Made by a program: the position numbers and the translations under genes
Source: JAEUMY01 sp031394355
GTDB lineage: Bacteria; Pseudomonadota; Gammaproteobacteria; Burkholderiales; Usitatibacteraceae
Reading direction: 5' to 3'
Length of the DNA: 64,000 nt
Assembly: GCA_031394355.1 (NCBI GenBank)
Contig: JANNSU010000059.1
Coordinates: forward strand, 248,001 to 312,000
Notes under the pieces: model-generated
What the model was told of the DNA's origin: nothing
Database searches by the model: none
Seen by the model: the letters and a program-made list of their open reading frames with translations, nothing else
Shown: positions 16,971-25,036 of the stretch, one piece after another
Position numbering within the stretch: position 1 is the stretch's first letter
Layout of the letters: the number at the start of each line of letters is the position of its first letter

Positions 16971-17384
16971 TCACTTCTCCACTGGCAGGCTGGCTTCACG
17001 CCAGGCGGACAGCCCGCCCTTAAGCAAGTAAAGATCCGAGAATCCGGCACCTTTCAGCAGGCGCACCGCACCGGTTGATCGTGATCCGGATGCACAGGTC
17101 ACAACAATCGGCCGACTCTTGAACTTGTCCAACTCGCTGAGGCGCTTCGACAGGTCCACCATCGGGAAATTCTTGGACTTCGGAATTCTGCCAGCGGAAA
17201 ACTCTGCGGCTTCGCGGACATCCACAATGACCGCTTCGCCCGTGTTCATCAGGCGAGTGACCTCCAGGGTGCCAATCTGCTTGGCGCCAGCAGCAATACC
17301 GCTGAAGAGCGGCCACAGCACCATGCCTCCCGAGACGAGGAAGAGACCAACCAGCAGGATGTTTTGGGTGAGAAATTCGACCAC
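16971..17384 (-). CDS. Membrane-anchored rhodanese-like sulfurtransferase
   Basis: A 137-residue protein with one N-terminal membrane helix (residues 8-30) and a single rhodanese domain. The active-site loop is VVTCASGSRS, with the catalytic Cys near residue 100; the D-V-R-E motif is IVDVREAAEFSAGRIP. The domain probably faces the cytoplasm or periplasm depending on anchor orientation. It is coupled to grxC by overlap, suggesting shared thiol/persulfide chemistry. Sulfur donor and acceptor are unknown. Confidence 0.88.
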   Translation of the reverse strand: MVEFLTQNILLVGLFLVSGGMVLWPLFSGIAAGAKQIGTLEVTRLMNTGEAVIVDVREAAEFSAGRIPKSKNFPMVDLSKRLSELDKFKSRPIVVTCASGSRSTGAVRLLKGAGFSDLYLLKGGLSAWREASLPVEK

Positions 17385-17534
17385 GGTGTTTTGGCGCCAG
17401 AAAAGTAACCAGCGATTTTAGCAGAATCGGGAAGACCGCCTCATCCCTTCCGCTGGCCCGGAAGTCTGCGGTTGTGCCGACGTGCCCGGTTGGTTTGTTA
17501 GTATTTCACTTTTGAAGATGGGGTCGCGCCTGCC

Positions 17535-18281
17535 ATGTACAAGGTCATACTGCTGAGACACGGTGAGAGTGAGTGGAACCGTGAGAATCGCTTCACGGGT
17601 TGGGCGGATGTGGACTTGTCTGACGCAGGCGTCAAGGAAGCCAGGGCGGCCGGGCAATTGTTGTGCAAGGAGGGCTTTCAATTTGACCTCGTTTACACCT
17701 CCCTTTTGAAGCGAGCCATTCGGACGCTTTATATTGCCCAGCGTGAGATGGATGAACTCTGGGTGCCGGTGACCAAGGCGTGGGAGTTGAACGAGCGCCA
17801 CTACGGAGCCCTGCAAGGTCTCAACAAGGCTGAAACAGCCGCGAAGTTCGGAGAAGCCCAGGTCAAGATTTGGCGACGCAGTTACGCTGTGCGGCCTCCG
17901 GCGATCGGCAGGGAGGATGAACTTCACCCCAGGAATGATCGCCGCTACAGCCATCTTGCTGAAGTCGAGTTGCCTTCGGCGGAGTGTCTCGCTGATACCG
18001 TCAATCGGGTTGTACCGTATTGGCAGCGCTCGATTGTCCCCTCGATCCTTGCAGGGAAGCGAGTCATGATTGTGGCCCACGGCAACAGCCTTCGCGCGCT
18101 CGTTAAGTATCTCGATGACTTGTCGGATGAGACGATAGTTGATCTGAATATTCCGACTGCGCGTCCGCTTGTGTACGAACTGGGTGCGGATTTGCGCCCG
18201 ATCAGACATTACTACCTTGGCAACGCTGCAGATATCGAAGCCGCAGCCCGTGCGGTGGCCAATCAGGGCCGGGGAGCCTGA
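17535..18281 (+). CDS. gpmA: 2,3-bisphosphoglycerate-dependent phosphoglycerate mutase
   Basis: GpmA interconverts 3- and 2-phosphoglycerate in glycolysis. The 248-residue protein starts with the phosphohistidine motif LLRHGESEWNRENRFTGW. It also contains LNERHYGALQGLNK, RRYSHL and the second catalytic His in VAHGNSLRALVKYLD. It is the first gene after a 150-bp divergent gap from the rhodanese gene (17385-17534). The order gpmA-envC-ctpA is a usual betaproteobacterial run. Confidence 0.95.
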   Translation: MYKVILLRHGESEWNRENRFTGWADVDLSDAGVKEARAAGQLLCKEGFQFDLVYTSLLKRAIRTLYIAQREMDELWVPVTKAWELNERHYGALQGLNKAETAAKFGEAQVKIWRRSYAVRPPAIGREDELHPRNDRRYSHLAEVELPSAECLADTVNRVVPYWQRSIVPSILAGKRVMIVAHGNSLRALVKYLDDLSDETIVDLNIPTARPLVYELGADLRPIRHYYLGNAADIEAAARAVANQGRGA

Positions 18282-18303
18282 TGATCTGCCGCGCAGCAGA
18301 AGG

Positions 18304-19530
18304 GTGAGACACAAGCTCGGCTTTGGGGCGCTGCTGATCGCAGGGGTCCTCGGCAGTGTGGCGGATGCACTCGCAGCCCCGAAAGATGCGCCTGCAATAA
18401 AGTCAGATTCGAAGGCAGACAAGCAGCGGGAACTGGCGGCGCTGCGCTCACGGATGGAGAAGCTGCGCACGGAGGTCGGGTCAGCCGAGAGTCAGCGCTC
18501 AGAGGCGGCTGATGCCCTGAAGGTATCAGAGCGTGCCATTTCTGAAGCGAACCGCAGCCTGTTCGATCTTGCCGCAGCGCAAAAACTGTTGGGTGTGGAG
18601 CTCGGCGACATCAACTCGAGTACCGAGCGTGCCCGGCAGGATGTGGAGCAGCAACGGCGTCGTCTGGCCGACCTGCTGCTGCATCAGTATCAGCTCGGTG
18701 CTTCCGATGGTGTCAGGTTGATGCTGGAGGGCAAGGATCTCGCCGAATCCGAGCGCCAGTCCCGATACTTGGAGTACATCTCGCGCGCGCGGCTGGCCGC
18801 TATCCAGCAGCTCAAACAATCGATTGAAGCGCTGTCCCAGTTGGAAGGTTCGCTACGGACCAAGCAGGCTGATCTTCAGCAAAATGAAACCGAGCAGCGA
18901 GCTGCGAGAACAATGCTGGAAAGCGAGCGCCTGCAACGCAAGAAGGTACTCTCCGGGATCTCCGGTGAGATCACCAAGGGCAGGCGTGAGATGGGACGCC
19001 TCAAGCGTGATGAGGACCGTCTGACCAAGCTCGTGGAACAGTTATCGACCTTGATCAAGCCCGCAGCACCACCCCGGTCCTCTGCAAAAGTACCCGGACA
19101 GTCGATTGAGCAGGCTGCCGACAGCTCGTTGTCAGGTGCCCCCTTTGGATCGTTGAAGGGCAAGTTGAGGCTGCCTACTCGGGGTGAGTTGATCAGCCGC
19201 TTCGGCGGCGCGCGCGAAGGGTTCTCTGCCAAGGGCGTGTTCATCCGGTCTGCCGGGGGGCAGCCGGTTCGGGTAATTGCCGACGGCCAAGTGGTTTACG
19301 CCGACTGGCTGCGTGGCTTGGGCAATTTTGTCATCGTTGACCATGGTGGCGCATACATCAGCATCTACGGCAACGCCGAGAGCGTACTCAAGCAGGTGGG
19401 GGACAGAGTGAAAAGTGGTGACGTTCTGGCGTCCACGGGAGACAGCGGAGGGGTCGGGGAATCGGGCGTATACTTTGAGTTGAGGCATCAAGGGCAGCCC
19501 TTTGACCCCATGAAATGGGCACGCCGCTAG
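18304..19530 (+). CDS. envC: EnvC-like murein hydrolase activator
   Basis: About 408 residues: a signal peptide (LGFGALLIAGVLGSVADALA), a long coiled coil (about residues 35-260, rich in E/R/K/Q heptads), and a C-terminal LytM/M23 fold (ELISRFGG, VIADGQVVYADWLRGLGNFVIVDHG, YFELRHQGQPFDP). The zinc ligands of active M23 peptidases are incomplete. This fits EnvC proteins, which activate amidases at the septum rather than cut peptidoglycan. The start is uncertain: I place it at GTG 18304 just after gpmA. The frame stays open upstream into gpmA, and AGAAGG lies too close for an ideal ribosome site. Confidence 0.85.
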   Translation: MRHKLGFGALLIAGVLGSVADALAAPKDAPAIKSDSKADKQRELAALRSRMEKLRTEVGSAESQRSEAADALKVSERAISEANRSLFDLAAAQKLLGVELGDINSSTERARQDVEQQRRRLADLLLHQYQLGASDGVRLMLEGKDLAESERQSRYLEYISRARLAAIQQLKQSIEALSQLEGSLRTKQADLQQNETEQRAARTMLESERLQRKKVLSGISGEITKGRREMGRLKRDEDRLTKLVEQLSTLIKPAAPPRSSAKVPGQSIEQAADSSLSGAPFGSLKGKLRLPTRGELISRFGGAREGFSAKGVFIRSAGGQPVRVIADGQVVYADWLRGLGNFVIVDHGGAYISIYGNAESVLKQVGDRVKSGDVLASTGDSGGVGESGVYFELRHQGQPFDPMKWARR

Positions 19531-19627
19531 CGTTGCGCTGAGTATGGCCGGTATTGAACTTGAAACCGAGTGCGCGGTCCCAACGTACTGACATGAATCG
19601 GCAGGGTTTGACACATCAGGAGCGCGA

Positions 19628-21064
19628 ATGGGCAACAAGGTTAAAGCTGCGGGGTTGATTGGGTTGGGCGCCATCATTGGTGTCAGCGCGTCGCTGCATT
19701 TTTCGGCTGTTGCTGAAAAGCAACCAACAACCTTGAATCTGCCGATTGAAGATCTTCGGGTCTTCAGTGAAGTGTTTGGGCGCATCAAGTCAGATTATGT
19801 CGAATCCGTGGATGACAAGCGCCTGATCAAGGAAGCCATCAACGGAATGTTGACGGGGCTGGATCCCCACTCCGCATTCCTCGATCCGGATGCCTACAAG
19901 GAGTTGCAGGTTGGAACTCAGGGTAAGTTCGGTGGACTTGGTATCGAAATCAATACTGAAGATGGGTTCGTGAAAATCATTTCCCCGATTGATGACACGC
20001 CTGCGCAGCGGGCCGGTCTGAGGTCTGGTGACTTGATTATCAAGGTGGATGAAACAAGCCTTCGTGGCGTGAGCTCCACCGAAGCCGTGAAGAAGATGCG
20101 CGGAGAACCCGGCACTGAGGTGTCGCTGACGGTCCTGCGAAAGGGCGAGGACAAAGAGCTGTATTTCAAGTTGAAGCGCGCCATTATTGAAGTGCAAAGC
20201 GTGGTCTCGCGCTCGTTGGAGCCGGGCTATGCCTCCATCCGTGTGCGCCAGTTTCAGGAAACCACCGGAGAAAAGGTCGCCAAGGCGATCACGGATCAGT
20301 ACCGACAGAATGGCGGAAACCTCAAGGGCCTCGTGCTTGACCTCCGCAACGATCCAGGTGGCTTGCTGAATGCGGCGGTCGCTGTATCAGCTGCATTTCT
20401 GCCCAAGGACGCTCTTGTTGTCTACACCGAAGGCCGGACCGAGGACGCGAAGATGAAGCTGCATGCCCGACGCGAGAATTATCTGCGCGGCGTGCTCAAG
20501 GAAGATTACCTTGCAAAGCTCCCCGCAGACATCAAGAACGTGCCAATGGTGGTTTTGGTCAATAGCGGCACGGCCTCGGCATCTGAGATCGTGGCCGGTG
20601 CATTGCAGGATCACAAGCGGGCGGTTGTGATGGGCACCCAAACGTTTGGCAAGGGTTCCGTTCAAACCATTCTCCCATTGGGCAATGCGAACGCCATCAA
20701 GTTGACCACGGCGCGGTATTTCACACCCAACGGCCGCTCGATTCAGGCAAAGGGTATTGAACCGGATATTTTGGTCGAAGATGGCATTCAGCGACTGACC
20801 ATGCGCGAGGCTGATCTCGAAAAGCATCTTGCAGGAACAGATGAAGCCAAGGCAACGCCTGCGAAAGCCGCAAATGGTGCTGCGCTGGCCCCCAAGGCGG
20901 CTCCCAAATCCGTCGTTCCCGCGAAAGACGCGAAACCATCGGTGGTCAGCACCCCCAACGGCGAGCGCGAAGATTTTGTCCTGTCACAGGCGCTGAATCA
21001 GCTGAAAGGTCTTCCAGTGTCGGCTCGTCCAGACGCGCCTCAGGTCGCTGCCGCCCCCAAGTAA
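19628..21064 (+). CDS. ctpA: C-terminal processing peptidase, S41 family
   Basis: A 478-residue periplasmic serine protease with a membrane/signal segment at residues 5-25 and a PDZ domain around residues 95-170 (GKFGGLGIEI, IDDTPAQRAGLRSGDLIIKVD). The S41 core has NSGTASASEIVAGALQDH, whose Ser is the nucleophile, and TFGKGSVQT, whose Lys is the general base. The C-terminal tail is Ala/Pro/Lys rich and probably disordered. Upstream lies a 97-bp gap after envC; AGGAGCGCG precedes the ATG. Members process periplasmic and cell-wall proteins; the target here is unknown. Confidence 0.93.
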   Translation: MGNKVKAAGLIGLGAIIGVSASLHFSAVAEKQPTTLNLPIEDLRVFSEVFGRIKSDYVESVDDKRLIKEAINGMLTGLDPHSAFLDPDAYKELQVGTQGKFGGLGIEINTEDGFVKIISPIDDTPAQRAGLRSGDLIIKVDETSLRGVSSTEAVKKMRGEPGTEVSLTVLRKGEDKELYFKLKRAIIEVQSVVSRSLEPGYASIRVRQFQETTGEKVAKAITDQYRQNGGNLKGLVLDLRNDPGGLLNAAVAVSAAFLPKDALVVYTEGRTEDAKMKLHARRENYLRGVLKEDYLAKLPADIKNVPMVVLVNSGTASASEIVAGALQDHKRAVVMGTQTFGKGSVQTILPLGNANAIKLTTARYFTPNGRSIQAKGIEPDILVEDGIQRLTMREADLEKHLAGTDEAKATPAKAANGAALAPKAAPKSVVPAKDAKPSVVSTPNGEREDFVLSQALNQLKGLPVSARPDAPQVAAAPK

Positions 21065-21075
21065 ATCGAGCGAAC

Positions 21076-21861
21076 ATGAACGACCAGCAGCTGCTCCGGT
21101 ATGGGCGACATCTGCTGCTGAATGAGTTCGGGCTGGCGGCGCAGGAAAGGCTTCTGAGCGCCCATGCCTTGGTAGTCGGTGCAGGCGGACTGGGCTCGGC
21201 AGCGTTGCTGTATCTCGCTTCCGCCGGCATAGGCAAGCTGACCATTGCTGATGGCGATACGGTTGAATTGTCGAATTTGCAGCGACAAGTCATTCATCGC
21301 CAGACTTCGCTGGGCCGCAACAAGGCGCTTTCTGCGGCTGAAGCGGTGACGGCCCTCAATCCGGATTGCCAAGTCGAAGTGCTGCCTCGGAGGCTCTCGA
21401 GCGACGACCTCGACGAGCGCGTCGCGCAGGCTGACATTGTTCTTGATTGCAGTGACAACTTTGCCACCCGCCATGCTTTGAACCGCGCAGCTGTGGCGGC
21501 AAGAGTGCCGCTGGTTTCAGGTGCTGCAATCAGGTTCGACGGTCAAGTCGCCAGTTTTGACGCGCGCCAACCGAAGAGCGGCTGCTACCACTGTCTATTT
21601 CCGGAAGAAGACGGCGTCGAGGAAGATCGTTGTGCGGTGATGGGCGTGTTCGCGCCACTTGTAGGCATCATCGGCGCGATGCAGGCCGGCGAGGCAGTGC
21701 GGATTCTCGCTGGCGTTGGCGAATCGCTTGTCGGCCGCCTGATACTCTATGACGGACTCTCGCAGCGGTGGCAGGAAGTGAAACTTCTACAGGATCCGCA
21801 ATGCGCAGTTTGTTCCTCCGCGCTGACTCACTCAAGGAGTGCCGACCATGCACCAGCATAG
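21076..21861 (+). CDS. moeB: MoeB/ThiF/HesA-type adenylyltransferase
   Basis: A 261-residue E1-like enzyme that adenylates the C-terminus of a sulfur-carrier protein (MoaD or ThiS). Nucleotide motif GAGGLGSAALLYLASAGIG, R-x-x-x-x-Q element SNLQRQVIH, DCSDNFATRHALN, and the zinc Cys pairs CYHC and CAVC are all present. Sequence alone does not separate molybdopterin from thiamine service. It overlaps the following DUF4124 gene by 14 bases. Confidence 0.88.
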   Translation: MNDQQLLRYGRHLLLNEFGLAAQERLLSAHALVVGAGGLGSAALLYLASAGIGKLTIADGDTVELSNLQRQVIHRQTSLGRNKALSAAEAVTALNPDCQVEVLPRRLSSDDLDERVAQADIVLDCSDNFATRHALNRAAVAARVPLVSGAAIRFDGQVASFDARQPKSGCYHCLFPEEDGVEEDRCAVMGVFAPLVGIIGAMQAGEAVRILAGVGESLVGRLILYDGLSQRWQEVKLLQDPQCAVCSSALTHSRSADHAPA

Positions 21862-22372
21862 TTTTTTTCTGATTGCGTCTCTCGTGCTGGCTGGGACGGT
21901 GTCAGCCCAGCCTGCCCCGGTCTACAAGCACGTGGACAAAGACGGAAAGGTCACCTATTCAGAGAAGCCACCTGCAAAGCCGGACCCCAAGGCAGAGAGC
22001 AAGGCGGTACCGGGTGCGAAGAAGATCGACATGGACAATGAGCGGAATGTCATCAAGTCATTCACGCCAAAGTCCGGATCGGATGGCGCTGGAGATGTAC
22101 GCAGTTTTGACAAGCGTATTGAAAAGAATGACAGCTTGCGCGTGGCGCTGGACGAGGCAATGCGCGAGCTGGAAGAGGCCAAGGCTGCACTGGAAGCCGG
22201 GAAGGATCCGCAGGACGATGAATGGCAGACCATCGGGGCGGCGCAGGGCCGCGTGTCCCGGGTGCCGACAGATGCCTACCATCAGCGGGTGAAGTCGCTC
22301 GAAAAATCCGTGGAGCAGGCGGAGGCCAGGGTGAAGAGTGCGGAGAGCGCACTCAGGCGCGGGACGAGTTGA
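21848..22372 (+). CDS. DUF4124-containing secreted coiled-coil protein (first of a pair)
   Basis: A 174-residue exported protein. It has a signal peptide (residues 5-22, ending VSA-Q), a DUF4124 module with YKHVDKDGKVTYSEKPP, a charged linker, and a C-terminal coiled coil (VALDEAMRELEEAKAALEAG, then SLEKSVEQAEARVKSAESAL). ATG 21848 is chosen because AAGGAG sits eight bases before it. The next gene has the same architecture and starts inside this stop, so the pair is a tandem duplication. Function is unknown; DUF4124 is common in betaproteobacterial envelopes. Confidence 0.8.
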   Translation: MHQHSFFLIASLVLAGTVSAQPAPVYKHVDKDGKVTYSEKPPAKPDPKAESKAVPGAKKIDMDNERNVIKSFTPKSGSDGAGDVRSFDKRIEKNDSLRVALDEAMRELEEAKAALEAGKDPQDDEWQTIGAAQGRVSRVPTDAYHQRVKSLEKSVEQAEARVKSAESALRRGTS

Positions 22373-22956
22373 TGTTGCGGCTGGTCGTCGCTCTCTTTTG
22401 CCTTCTGAGTCCGTGGCTGCACGCCCAGACTGTTTATCGGTATACCGACAAGGATGGTCGCGTCGTGTTGTCCGACCAGCCGCCAAAGGGTGTCGCGTAT
22501 GAGCGCTTCGATTACGACAAGAGTACCAACGTCCTGGAATCACCCAAGCGGGTGAGTGGGACGCAGAACGAAAAGGCGGGTATGGGGGATGAGAAGTCGC
22601 GGCAGCGAACCGCCCTCCGTGAAAGCCTGCGAAGTGAGGTGGACAAGGCCCGTGCGCGGCTGGCGGCAGCCCGAGAAGCGTTGGCGACGGGCCAGGATCC
22701 CACCGAAGACGAATGGCAACCCACGGTCACGGCGCCTGACAACGGTGGAAAGCCCAATTCCAAAGGCGTGATCACCGGTCGGGGTGGGCGTGTGGTGTGC
22801 CACACGGACGGTAGCGGGCGTGTGGTCTGCCCTGCGGTTCCTGTTCCGTCGCAAGCCTATCGTGAACGGATCGAGGGTCTGGAGCGCGCTGTCAAGGACG
22901 CAGAAGAAGCGTTGAAGGCAGCGGAGATTCGGTTCAGGCGCAACGCGCCCGACTGA
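22372..22956 (+). CDS. DUF4124-containing secreted coiled-coil protein (second of a pair)
   Basis: A 194-residue paralog of the preceding protein: signal peptide (MLRLVVALFCLLSPWLHA), DUF4124 motif YRYTDKDGRVVLSDQPPKG, the shared block LxSExDxAxxxLxxAxEALxxGxDPxxDEWQ, and a final coiled coil (YRERIEGLERAVKDAEEAL). It differs by a Gly/Cys-rich insert (GRGGRVVCHTDGSGRVVCP) with two Cys that could form a disulfide. It ends 13 bases before the convergent tsaD stop. Confidence 0.78.
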   Translation: MLRLVVALFCLLSPWLHAQTVYRYTDKDGRVVLSDQPPKGVAYERFDYDKSTNVLESPKRVSGTQNEKAGMGDEKSRQRTALRESLRSEVDKARARLAAAREALATGQDPTEDEWQPTVTAPDNGGKPNSKGVITGRGGRVVCHTDGSGRVVCPAVPVPSQAYRERIEGLERAVKDAEEALKAAEIRFRRNAPD

Positions 22957-22969
22957 GCAGGCTGGGCTT

Positions 22970-23992
22970 CTAGAGCGGCCAGCGGGGACGTACGTTGAAG
23001 CCTTCTCGGGCATTGCGAATATTCGCAATGCCGGCCTTCCACCGCAGTGCGGCAGCGTGCGCGATCATTGCGCCGTTGTCGGTGCAAAGGTGCGGGGGTG
23101 GGAAACAAACCTGGTCGCCATGAATGCGCGCCTCCTCTTGCAGCCTGCGACGAAGCTCTGCGTTCGCGCCCACTCCACCTGCCACCACCAGTGTCTGCGC
23201 AGAGGACGTGCGCAGTGCATCTCTGCATTTGTGAACCAGAACGTCCACCACTGCAGCCTGAAAGCTGGCAGCGATGTTGGCTCGACAGGTATCTGACAAA
23301 GTGCCGTCTGGGTGCCGTTCCTGCTTTACCAGATTTGCCACGGCGGTTTTCAGCCCGCTGAAACTGAAGTCGAGATTGCCGCTGTGCAGCAGGGGTTTGG
23401 GCAGCTTGAATTGATACGGGATGCCTGTCTCTGCCAGTTTTGCAAGTGCAGGCCCGCCGGGGTAGGACAGTCCCAGCAACATGGCGGTCTTGTCAAAAGC
23501 TTCGCCGGCCGCGTCATCGATTGTCTCGCCCAATAGCGTGTACTGGCCAACGCCCGACACCAGCATCAATTGGGTATGCCCACCTGACACCAGCAGGGCA
23601 ACATAGGGCGGGGAAATGTCTTCGCCAGACATGAGCGGGGAAAGCAAATGCCCCTCCAGGTGATGTATTGCGATCAACGGAATACCCAGCACCAATCCAA
23701 GACCTGCAGCCAGACCCGCGCCAGTCAGCAGTGCGCCGCCCAGTCCGGGGCCTTCGGTAAACGCGATTGCCCCCACTTCCCGCAGGCTTGCGCCGCCGAA
23801 CTCACAAGCCTGGCGGATCAAAGGCACCAGGCGTCGAATGTGATCGCGAGATGCCAGTTCGGGCACTACCCCACCAAAGGCTCGGTGCATTGCGATCTGA
23901 GAGTGTAGTAAATCCGAAAGCAAGCCCTTACTTGAGTCAAACAGGGCCACGCCTGTTTCATCGCAGGATGTTTCCAGTCCGAGTATTAGCAA
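22970..23992 (-). CDS. tsaD: tRNA N6-adenosine threonylcarbamoyltransferase
   Basis: TsaD, with TsaB/TsaE, installs t6A37 on ANN-decoding tRNAs. The 340-residue ASKHA-fold protein has LGLETSCDETGVAL, the iron-site histidines in the AIHHLEGHLLSP motif, LLVSGGHTQL, and ARVG-type VVAGGVGANAELRRRL. The start codon is TTG at 23992, supported by AGGAAATTCAAG in front and the family N-terminus. The 24-bp palindrome at 23009-23032 encodes part of the C-terminal tail. Confidence 0.94.
   Translation of the reverse strand: MLILGLETSCDETGVALFDSSKGLLSDLLHSQIAMHRAFGGVVPELASRDHIRRLVPLIRQACEFGGASLREVGAIAFTEGPGLGGALLTGAGLAAGLGLVLGIPLIAIHHLEGHLLSPLMSGEDISPPYVALLVSGGHTQLMLVSGVGQYTLLGETIDDAAGEAFDKTAMLLGLSYPGGPALAKLAETGIPYQFKLPKPLLHSGNLDFSFSGLKTAVANLVKQERHPDGTLSDTCRANIAASFQAAVVDVLVHKCRDALRTSSAQTLVVAGGVGANAELRRRLQEEARIHGDQVCFPPPHLCTDNGAMIAHAAALRWKAGIANIRNAREGFNVRPRWPL
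23009..23032. repeat. 24-bp perfect palindrome around GCGAATATTCGC copy 10 (in tsaD tail)
   Basis: Core at 23015-23026, flanked by GGCATT and AATGCC, so 12 bases pair exactly. It is read G-I-A-N-I-R-N-A on the minus strand, about 13 codons before the tsaD stop. Confidence 0.95.
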
Positions 23993-24115
23993 CTTGAATT
24001 TCCTGGGCGCGAGATTTGCGAAAAGTCAGGGAAGGCGAGAGGGTTGGCCGCTGCAGGCTGGCCTTGGGGACTGCCCGAAATGGGAGCGTTTACTACTTGC
24101 ATTGAAGTATCGGGC

Positions 24116-24144
24116 TTGCGGATGCTCAGTTATCTGATTATTAT
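24116..24144 (+). promoter_or_regulatory. Candidate sigma70 promoter for rpsU
   Basis: TTGCGG (24116-24121) and TATTAT (24139-24144) are separated by 17 bases, 38 bases upstream of the rpsU ATG. The 189-bp gap 23993-24181 also has to carry the tsaD promoter on the other strand. Confidence 0.45.
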
Positions 24145-24181
24145 AGCGAGCTTTTCAATCGTTACCGGACCCCAGAATTCC

Positions 24182-24394
24182 ATGCCTACAGTTCGCCTGA
24201 AAGAAAATGAGCCTTTTGATGTGGCACTTCGCCGCTTCAAGCGTGCAGTCGAGAAAACCGGCCTGCTAACCGAGCTTCGTGCCCGTGAGTTTTATGAGAA
24301 GCCGACCGCCGAACGCAAGCGCAAGCATGCCGCAGCCGTGAAGCGCCGTTTCAAGCGTCTGCGCAGCCAGATGCTGCCGCCGAAGCTGTACTAG
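24182..24394 (+). CDS. rpsU: Small-subunit ribosomal protein S21
   Basis: A 70-residue basic protein with the complete S21 signature: PTVRLKENEPFDVALRRFKR, KRKHAAAVKRR and the RLRSQMLPPKLY-type tail. It starts at ATG 24182; the frame is open further upstream but that sequence is unlike S21. It heads the rpsU-yqeY-dnaG-rpoD block, the betaproteobacterial form of the macromolecular-synthesis operon. Confidence 0.97.
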   Translation: MPTVRLKENEPFDVALRRFKRAVEKTGLLTELRAREFYEKPTAERKRKHAAAVKRRFKRLRSQMLPPKLY

Positions 24395-24426
24395 GTCAGT
24401 CAAGCCAGCTTTTTCCGGACGATTGT

Positions 24427-24458
24427 CGGGCAGGCCATCCGGAAGGGTGCCCTGCCCG
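24427..24458 (+). terminator. Stem-loop between rpsU and yqeY (weak terminator or attenuator)
   Basis: CGGGCAGG at 24427-24434 pairs with CCTGCCCG at 24451-24458, with a 16-base loop. AG then TCATTTTT follows. In this operon a leaky terminator after rpsU would allow much more S21 than primase, as in E. coli; here that is inference. Confidence 0.45.
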
Positions 24459-24484
24459 AGTCATTTTTGAGCCAAGGAAATCCC

Positions 24485-24928
24485 ATGTCACTGCGTGACA
24501 CCATCAATGAAGACATGAAAGTCGCCATGAAGGCGAGAGAAAGCGACCGGCTCTCCGCCATTCGGCTTCTGCAGGCAGCGCTCAAGCAGAAGGAAGTCGA
24601 TGAGCGCATTGTGCTATCCGACGCCGATGTGCTCGCCATTCTCGACAAGATGATCAAGCAGCGGCGGGACTCCATCGAGCAATATGCGGCGGGTAACCGT
24701 CCTGATCTTGTGGCAAAAGAGGAGTTTGAATTGTCCGTGCTTGGACAGTACCTGCCGCAACCCCTCTCGGAAGCAGAGGTGCTTCAGCTACTCGACAAGG
24801 TGGTGTTGGAGACTGGTGCACAAGGCGTGAAGGACATGGCCAAAGTCATGGGGGCGCTTCGCCCCCAAGTGGCCGGCAGGGCAGACATGGGAAAACTCTC
24901 AGCCTTGGTCAAGGGCAGACTGTCCTGA
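24485..24928 (+). CDS. GatB/YqeY domain-containing protein
   Basis: A 147-residue protein that is all YqeY domain: MSLRDTINEDMKVAMKARES, a helical core (KQRRDSIEQYAAGNRPDL, ELSVLGQYLPQPLSE) and the C-terminal tRNA-binding-like module (GAQGVKDMAKVMGALRPQVAGRADM). The same fold forms the tail of the GatB amidotransferase, but the free-standing protein's role is not established. The start at 24485 follows AAGGAAATCCC. Confidence 0.9.
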   Translation: MSLRDTINEDMKVAMKARESDRLSAIRLLQAALKQKEVDERIVLSDADVLAILDKMIKQRRDSIEQYAAGNRPDLVAKEEFELSVLGQYLPQPLSEAEVLQLLDKVVLETGAQGVKDMAKVMGALRPQVAGRADMGKLSALVKGRLS

Positions 24929-25036
24929 GCCACACCAGCGTGGTCAAGCAGATGTTGTCCGCCGGCGGTACGCAGTAGTTGTCGTGACGCTGATGATTCG
25001 GTCCTATACTTTGGGTCGAAACAGCTCTGGCCCATC

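Noticed and set aside
18304..19530. Active M23 endopeptidase
   Set aside because: The zinc-ligand motifs are incomplete and the long coiled coil matches EnvC-type activators.
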